Origin: Scalesia atractyloides
Lineage: Eukaryota; Streptophyta; Magnoliopsida; Asterales; Asteraceae
Reading direction: 5' to 3'
Assembly: GCA_947069175.1 (NCBI GenBank)
Contig: CAMTDV010000013.1
Location: 25,795,857-25,859,856, forward strand
DNA: 64,000 bases
A model generated the notes under the pieces. It did not search any database. It was not told the DNA's origin and saw only the letters and a list, made by a program, of their open reading frames with translations. Below, piece after piece: positions 57,201 to 64,000 of this stretch (position 1 is its first letter; each line of letters opens with the position of its first letter). The translations under genes and the position numbers were made by a program.

Positions 57201-57429
57201 CTGTTTTATATTCTTTCCATGTACAATTTATGATCCGCCTATGGGTCTTCTATTACAAGCTTGTATATTATTTTGTATTTTTGAACATTCGGTTTGTAAT
57301 AGTAATTTTACTCCAAGACTTCCATTGTGTCGTGTTTAATTGACTATGATGATTATCAACTGACGTCACGATACTCCCCACCCGGGCCCACCGGTATATG
57401 GATTTGGGTTGGAAATCCGGGGTGTGACA
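54230..57429 (+). repeat. 3' LTR of chromovirus
   Basis: 3200 bp, matching 40708-44085. It lacks the ~180-bp block upstream of the TATA box (TATAAATA at 54796-54803) and has one extra ~38-bp repeat unit near 54400-54440. The polypurine tract is AAGCGGGTGAGGA, just before 54230. Confidence 0.88.
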
Positions 57430-57870
57430 GGATATCTAGTAGCAAGTGGGATGTCAGATGCTGGTTAGTACATGGGTGGTAGTGAAGTGGTTTTGGATGG
57501 AAGTGATGAGAGTGGTGATGATGTAATGGGTTTTGATTATAAAGGGATTGGAGATGGAATCTTTCATCATCATCAACAACAAAAGTTTTTCTTTTGTGTT
57601 GGAATTTGATCTTTAGGATGGTCGTTGTGTTGGTATTCTTGGTGTTGTGGATAATGGTTGGGTTAAAGTTGGAAAAGTGATCATGGCAGAGGTTTGGTTA
57701 ACATCTGTTTGAATATCTGTTGTACCAGCATCTACTGGAACATCAGCTTTACTAACATCTATTGGGTTAGTTTTTGGTGATGGTTTCTTTGGTGGTGATT
57801 TGGTTTTGGTCTTGACAGTGGATACACTTTTTTTTACCTCAACAGTGGTTTTAGAAGAGGTGGGAATTGG
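57430..57870 (-). pseudogene. Copia ORF3, middle part
   Basis: Minus-strand continuation of ORF3 between the chromovirus and the next solo LTR. 57613-57870 is open, Thr/Pro/Lys-rich (KTKTKSPPKKPSPKTNP). A stop at 57613 and frameshifts affect 57430-57612. The frame at 57430 joins that at 40707 after removing the target duplication. Confidence 0.65.
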
Positions 57871-59916
57871 TGTCACACCCCGACCCGCAGCGGAATAGGT
57901 GATCAGGGCATGATTGGGTTAACTCGAGAGCTTATGACTTGCTATTACTTGTTTTAAATATTCATTAATTCATATCAAGTGTCTCACAATACAAATAATT
58001 CACATAAACAATTACAAACACAAGACGATGTTTATAACAAGTATATTGCACTAATTCGTTTCTTGTTAACTAAGGCTCATCCTATGTCCAATCGTCTCTT
58101 CATACATGTTCACGTGTATCATGTGTAAAATGGTTTTTGGGTCAACAAAGATTGGCGAGTGAATCCCATTTAAACATTTGATAGAAATAATATGTTGATT
58201 AATTTAATAAAAATGTGCATAAACCAAATATGAGCAAATGTATATGTAAACTATCCACAAACCACATAATCATCTAGCAATGTACACGTTAGCACGATAA
58301 ATGATGAGCTGTGAGATCAAGGCTCAATCAGACGGAGCCGATCTAATTAGGCAACACGATGCTCTACTCGTATCCAAGGAGGAACTGATGGGCCTAATGT
58401 GAATGCTTGACTGAAATGAGAAAATATAACCACATATAACAATAAACCATATATTACATAACACGTTAGATCATATAATGGTAGTAACACAAGTGTTTGA
58501 ATAAACGATATAAATAAACGACATATGATACACCCCAAAACATGAATAAAAAATGGGAAGTTTGTAAGAATTCACTCACCGTGTTTGCGTTTTTAATCCT
58601 TAGTGAAAAACCGCACGAGAATAAGGAGAAAATCCAATTGATAAGCGTGATTTAAGCTAGACAAAGGAATGCAACAAGAAAAGGGTAAACGTTATGCTAG
58701 GCATAGCTAAATGAACGAACATGATATGTTAGACTCGTTGAGCCTAACGAGCCTCTACAAGGCTATGCCAAGCCTAAAGGTGAGCCAAAACTAGGCTACC
58801 TTAACGAGCCTAATGCTCCTTAACTAAGAACCTAAACTAAACTAATTAAACTAAGAAAGCAATAAATAACTGAATATTAAAAAAAAGAAAGGAAGATTAC
58901 CTCGAAGAAGAACTTTACAAAATGAGAAGAGCTTGAAGAGCAACACCTCCTCGTCGAAAGCGGAAATAAAAACTACTAGCCGCCACCAAATTTGGTTATT
59001 CCACTTGTTTATACTCAAACTAGGAGTTACAAGCTATAAAGAACCAAGCAAGGGTATTTATAGGTGTGAAATGGAGCACAAAATGGTGATTGGGGCGATG
59101 TGGGATGACTTTAAAACAAGATTTTCGCGTCTTTCAAATCAGCAACAAACACCAAACTTGTTTTCATGATTCCCGTTTGTTTATAATTTCCGTTTCGCGC
59201 ACGGTTTTTGCCTACGTTTATTATTTTCGGAGTACTATCATATGGAAGAGAGTAATCCAACATCCATGGTGTTGAGAATTGGTCTTAAACCTTGGTCTTG
59301 ATGGGGGTCGAGGGTTATGTTCTAAAACTTGTGTTTGTGATTCCCGTTACGCTGGAGCTCAGTTTTATGTCGATTTGAATCTACTTTATCCTTAGTATAC
59401 CAAGTATATCTTGGATCTTTGAATGGACCAGAATGATAGCTCAAGGATGGAGAAAAGTTAGCAAGAAAGTCACCCGAAAGTCATTTTATGACAAAACTAA
59501 GAATACGACATGTAGAGCTTCTTACTTGTTATCCTTTACATTTAAACCCTCCAAAACATAATGTATTATCTTAAGGCATGTATATAATGAAGTTTCGATT
59601 ATAAGAAGGTTAGGATATGATATGCCAGGTATGTTCACGAAGTCTCCCAAGTTTTTGATTAACTTAAGGAAAACCTTAGTTTTAAACCTTAGAGATATGG
59701 AGGGTTACTTCAAAATACATGGAAATGAATTTACAAGGTTGTCTAAAACATGTATAAAGACTATAAATCACCATATATGATAACATGTATGATAAAAACA
59801 TAGAATCCAATACATTTTATTGCTTAAACATTGGACAAAATTACATGGAATATGAAAACGGACCGAGTTACAAAAACGGGTCGGGTTTTAGGATTCATTT
59901 TTTTACGAATGTTACA
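57871..59916 (-). mobile_element. Solo LTR (Ty3 type) with perfect target duplication
   Basis: 2046 bp in minus orientation, starting TGTAACATTCG and ending GTGTGACA on that strand. ATTGG flanks both sides (57866-57870 and 59917-59921). A minus TATAAATA is at 59055-59062. It shares GATTCACTCGCCAA and the GTGAGTGAATT motif with the LTRs of the outer element and element A, but no tRNA-like array is seen. Confidence 0.9.
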
Positions 59917-62069
59917 ATTGGTTGTCTAACTTTTCTAGTTGACTTTCTTTTTCTTAAAGTGGCAATGTCTTCTTTTTCCATTTGCATGGCTTGTTTTTCT
60001 TCAATCAGTTTGGAAGCTTTGCTTTCCAGTGTATCTTGTCTCTTCTGTTTTTCCAAAGCAATCTCTTCTACTTCTTTGTTCAGGGTCTCATCAATCCCTT
60101 TTTGAACTCCAGCATCTAGTGCTTTAACAGAGGTTTGGTCTGGCTTTTGTTGCACCTTTGGTTTTGCATGGGAAGAAGGCTGCAGCTTTCTCAATCGATA
60201 TTTCTCCCCCTTTTTGGCATCATCCTCAACTTCTTCTTGTAAGACTGTTATCGGGGTAGAGCAAGTTGTCTTGATCAAATGTTCTCTAATGGCCTTTATA
60301 CTACTTGAGTAACTTCATATCTGGCCTCAACCATATTTCTGATCAGTTCCATGTGAGTATTATGGTTGATATAAGCTAAATTCCTCTGAGCTTGAATGAT
60401 GGGTTGCACAAATTTCCGTAGCTCATTGGCAATTTGCTGTGTAGAAGGCTGGTTTTGAGAATGTTGTAACATATGCTTCATCATATCTTTCATTTCACCA
60501 ATTGAAGACTCTATTGATGTCATTCTCTCTATCAATTCCTTATATCTTAATTCATCGCCTAATTTAATAGGATTATCTGAATTCCTACCGGATGTAGTTG
60601 TATTTGGATCATCAACAGGAGAAAACTCCATGTTATCAGAACCAAATGCCCCTTGTTCTTGGTACTGGGGACTTCCAACTAGAATAAAGGTTACAACTGT
60701 AGCCTCAACAGTTGTTGCCTTTAAGGAAGACTTATTAATGTAACCATTGTCCAACTGAAACACTGTTGTATCATCAGTTATAGTAGTTGGTTCACTTAAA
60801 CTACCACCAAGAGTTACTTGTAACTCATGGGGTGTAGCCTCCTCAACTGTTTCTGGGTTAGCAATTTGACTTTTCTCAGACTTAGTCACATTGGGGGTGT
60901 ACTCTCTTAGACTGGTGATTGAGAGGAACTGATTTGTGACTGAGTTTTATCAATTGCATGAAATAGAGGTATAAATGTAGGTGGAATTGAGGGAGATGGT
61001 TGTGGAGTAGAAAGAGAATTTGCCATGGGGGAGGGGCTGTGAAACAAATTTTCAAATGAAAGATCTGTTTCATAATGTGGTATCCCTTGGCTTACAACCT
61101 GATCCTTTTGTGAGGATGCAGGAGGAGTTTGGATAAGTTGAGATCTTTCCAACTGTTGTGAGGAAGTAGCAACAGTGGTTTCAAGTGGTGTTTGTGTTAC
61201 CACAAGGTTATCCTCTGGGATCTCATCTTCCAAAGGTGTTTTTTATTTTGTTTGGTTTTGGTGGGCTTTTTAGATTTGGAAGGTTTCTTTTTAGATTTGG
61301 CTGGTGTGGGTTTCACAACACCAGTTTTGGTGTCATGATTACCAGGCGCAGTAGACTCAGCAACAGAGGTTTGAACATTAGATGAGGACACATCCAAAAT
61401 AGGCTCATCCCCCTTTGCTTGTGTTATGGAAACTTTTGACTCTTAACTTAATATTCTTGTATAAGTTTCATTTGTTAGACTCTTCATTCTAAAAATTACA
61501 CCTTGTTGAAAATCTTTTTTCAGATACTTGTTTTTGAAGGTAATATCTTAAGAGTCTAGGATACAAAATAAAGGTTTTTTTTTTGCTTTTTTTTTTTTTT
61601 TTGATATTTGCCACCAAGTTCAAAAACAATGCATGGGATAGATTAAAATCAGAGTTTGTCAAAATAGCATATCCCAGATTTTGAATGTTTTGTGGATCTC
61701 ATTGAATGAAGTGGTCTTGGCAGAAAGACAAATGAGCAAGGTATGGAAAAAACAACGCATTGTAGTAGGAAATTTTGGTTTAAAATAGTAACGCCTGTCA
61801 ATTGACCTTCATACCCGCCTTCTATGAACTCAGTGTGAAGTTCATGCTTTTCAAAAGAAATTTTACCTTCCTGATCATTTAAAGCAAATTTGTGGATATA
61901 GAAGATGAGGATATTTGAACCAGAGTTTCTCCGATCTTTGAAGTGATAGCATACGGTTTTTTGTTTAGGGATTCAATTTTAGCGTTTGCCCAAATTGTCG
62001 GAGAGTATCCACATATATAGGTGCATCAGCAAGCATGATGTTTTTTGTATTTGGATGATGTGTGAACAT
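59917..62069 (-). pseudogene. Copia ORF3, N-terminal part
   Basis: Begins at ATG 62069 and is decayed by several frameshifts (near 61975, 61880 and 61600, where there is a long T tract on the + strand) and a stop near 60930. The first 150 codons contain APIYVDTLRQF and ICLSAKTTSFNEI, and the LYPRLLRYYLQKQV stretch near 61550-61590. These resemble the ORF found after pol in Asteraceae copia elements (recognition from memory). Later parts are Pro/Thr/Lys-rich (61197-61397) and contain a coiled-coil helix near 60440-60570 and a Glu/Lys-rich helix (59940-60240). The frame is cut at 59916 by the solo LTR. Confidence 0.7.
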
Positions 62070-62575
62070 CAATTATTGGGTGAAAGGAAGTGATTTTGTC
62101 GTTTTTTCTCAAAAGTGGATAGGTAGTTATGAGGTAGTTTGATTTGCAGAGCCGTGATCGGAGATGATAAGGTAGGAATAGTGAAGAAGATGAGAGTAAT
62201 GGACCGCTTTGAAGAATTTTGAATTCGAGACGGTAGTGAAAAGCTCTGTTTGGAATGGAACAGGGATTTATAAAGGGAAAAAAGTGAATGCTGACGTGGC
62301 AGCGGTTTCAAAAGATCTGATGGCTAACATCTGTCCATGTAGCAACCTCTGTTGGATAATGGATGACAGTTGTTGTGGAACCTCTGTTGGGAAGCAATAG
62401 AGGTTGGGAACAGTGGATAGGAACAGTGGTGATTATACTCTATCAGAGGATAGATATCAGAGGTTAGAGCAAACAGTGATAAATGGGAATTATTTTTAAG
62501 GATTTATTCAAAATTTTCAATTTTAAAACTATTTTAAGGATTAATTATTGATTTTTTGAAAACATTTTAATGCTT
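62070..62575 (-). other. Spacer between copia pol and ORF3
   Basis: No gene. ACCTCTGTTGG recurs at about 62345 and 62380 and again in the 3' LTR near 36618, linking the two ends to one element. Confidence 0.5.
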
Positions 62576-64000
62576 TTATTTATGGAAAATGAAATATTCC
62601 TTGTAATCCATGTTTAGCATACCAATCATAGACATCAAACTTTCAAAGGTAGATGTGTCTAAAGCTTTTGTCAACATATCTGCCAGTTGATCCTTAGTTG
62701 GAACATGATGCAGAGAAATCAAACTTTTTTCATAGCAATCCCTCACAAAGTGATGTCTGATGTCAATGTGCTTTGTTGTGGAATATGAGACTGGATTTTT
62801 GATGATGTTTTCAACTGCTTGACTATCTAACATGAGAGGAGTCTTTAGAGCAGCTACACCAAAATCCAACAATTGGTTTTGAAACCACAAAAGTTGAGTA
62901 GTGCAACTAGCAGTAGCAATATACTCAACCTCTACTATGGCTGTTGAAACTACAACTTGCTTTTTTGCTTTGCCAAGAAACTAAGGAATTGCCTAGAAAC
63001 TGGCATCCTCCTGATGTGGACTTCCTTGTGGCATGGCATCCAACAAAGTCATTATTTGAATAACCTGAAAGCTCAATATTTCCATTAGCAGGATACTATA
63101 TACCAAGTGTGAGAGCACCTTTTATGTAACTGATTATCCTTTTTACAGTAATAAGATTTGACTTTCTAGGTGCTGACTGGGATATGGCATAGACACATGT
63201 TCCAAACATGATGTCTGGCCTTGATGCAGTTAGGTACAATAAAGACCCAATCATGCTTCTATAAAGAGTTTGATCAACCAAGTCATCTTTGTCATCAGTA
63301 GTGACCAATTTGGATGTGGCCATGGGTGTACTAAATGGCTTACAATCATTCATATCAAATTTTGTAAGTAGTTCTTTGAGATACTTGCTTTGATGAACGA
63401 ATATACCATTTTGCAATTGCTTAACTTGGAGACCAAGGAAGCATTGAAATTCACTCATAGCACTCATTTCAAACTCTTCTGTTATGAGTTCTCTAAACTC
63501 TTCACACATGGTAGAGCACGTGGATCCAAAAATGATGTCAACCACATAGGACAAGCATCAAATCCTTTCCTTTCCATTTTAAAAACAAAATTTTATCAAT
63601 TTTACATCTTGTAAAGCCTATGGATAAGAGAAAGGTGGAAAGAGTTTCATGTCAGGCTCTAGGTGCTTGTTTCAAGCCATATAAAGCTTTGTTTAGCTTG
63701 TAAACATGATCTGGATAAAAAAAAAGCATCTTCAAAACCAGGGGGTTGGCATACATATACTTGTTCCTTGATTTTGCCACATAAGAAAGCACACTTGATA
63801 TCCATTTGATACACATTGATGTTGTGGTTGGCAGCAAAGGCTAAGAACAATCTAATGGCGTCCGGTCTTGCAACAGGAGCAAATGTTTCAACATAATCAA
63901 TGCCCTCTTCTTGTCTATAGTCTTGAACCATAATCCTAGCTTTGTTTTTGACAACAATGCCCCTTTCATCTGTTTTGTTCTTGAAGACCAATTTTGTGCC
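62576..64000 (-). pseudogene. Copia pol, reverse transcriptase and RNase H (3' part)
   Basis: Ty1/copia polyprotein read leftward from the window edge. 63652-63991 gives ETFAPVARPDAIRLFLAFAA, VYQMDIKCAFLCGKI and LNKALYGLKQAPRA. 63096-63554 follows after a frameshift; its catalytic box, normally YVDDIIFGS, reads YVVDIIFGS, so one metal-binding Asp is lost. It continues with CFLGLQVKQ, STPM, YRSMIGSLLYLTASRPDIMF. After another break, RNase H (62576-62890) has LMLDSQAVENIIKNPV, KHIDIRHHFVRD and KDQLADMLTKAL. It is inactive. Confidence 0.9.

Larger units (their letters stand above)
40708..57429 (+). mobile_element. Full-length Ty3 chromovirus inserted in copia ORF3
   Basis: 16.7 kb with LTRs at 40708-44085 and 54230-57429, primer site at 44089, and flanking 5-mers CGATA (40703-40707) and GGATA (57430-57434), a target duplication with one mismatch. 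The order inside is extra 5' ORF, gag, protease, reverse transcriptase, broken RNase H (with an Athila-like insert), integrase and chromodomain. Multiple frameshifts make it non-functional. Confidence 0.88.

Overview
This is a piece of a plant nuclear genome, most likely from a eudicot of the daisy family (Asteraceae). One intact, intron-containing host gene is visible. Almost everything else is LTR retrotransposon sequence, much of it nested. The family guess rests on the style of the Ty3 and copia elements and is inference. There are no rRNA genes, no CRISPR array and no bacterial-style operons.

Layout. 1-18295 is a chromodomain-type Ty3 element on the + strand (here the 'outer element'). 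Its 5' LTR is cut by the window edge (1-2038), its internal region is 2039-2760 plus 11111-16013, and its 3' LTR is 16014-18295. A related, younger element ('element A', 2761-11110) is inserted into its leader. Element A encodes only a decayed gag; pol is replaced by tandem repeats of about 201 bp. The LTRs of both families carry tandem tRNA-like hairpin units with about 169 bp period, plus a tRNA-like A-box/B-box sequence on the opposite strand near the LTR start. 18296-24416 is decayed repeat sequence: a Tat/Athila-like LTR region, a foldback element, Helitron-like ends and two unidentified coding remnants.

24417-27366 (minus) is the host gene, a proline-rich extensin-like receptor kinase (PERK) with seven coding exons that join into 610 residues with all kinase motifs present. 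27985-34525 is bounded by two LTR-like repeats around a non-coding interior (minus orientation). 34526-36181 holds a 371-bp direct duplication and a Helitron-like end.

36182 to the window end is one old copia element on the minus strand with a Sirevirus-like third ORF after pol. Pol lies at 62576-64000, ORF3 begins at 62069 and the 3' LTR is 36182-36841; the 5' part lies beyond the window. ORF3 is broken by three insertions: a solo LTR (37990-40637), a full-length Ty3 chromovirus (40708-57429) and another solo LTR (57871-59916). The chromovirus in turn carries a truncated Athila-like insert (about 48885-52439) in its RNase H.

How the parts relate. Element A keeps a leader of about 245 bp nearly identical to that of the outer element, and a similar gag, but has no pol. 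That is the arrangement expected of a parasite mobilised in trans by autonomous relatives. The most unusual signal is the tRNA-like array inside the LTRs. It lies downstream of the LTR TATA box, so it should be in the transcript leader, and its long D-arm-like stem is kept by paired base changes between units. PERK function is independent of the transposons.
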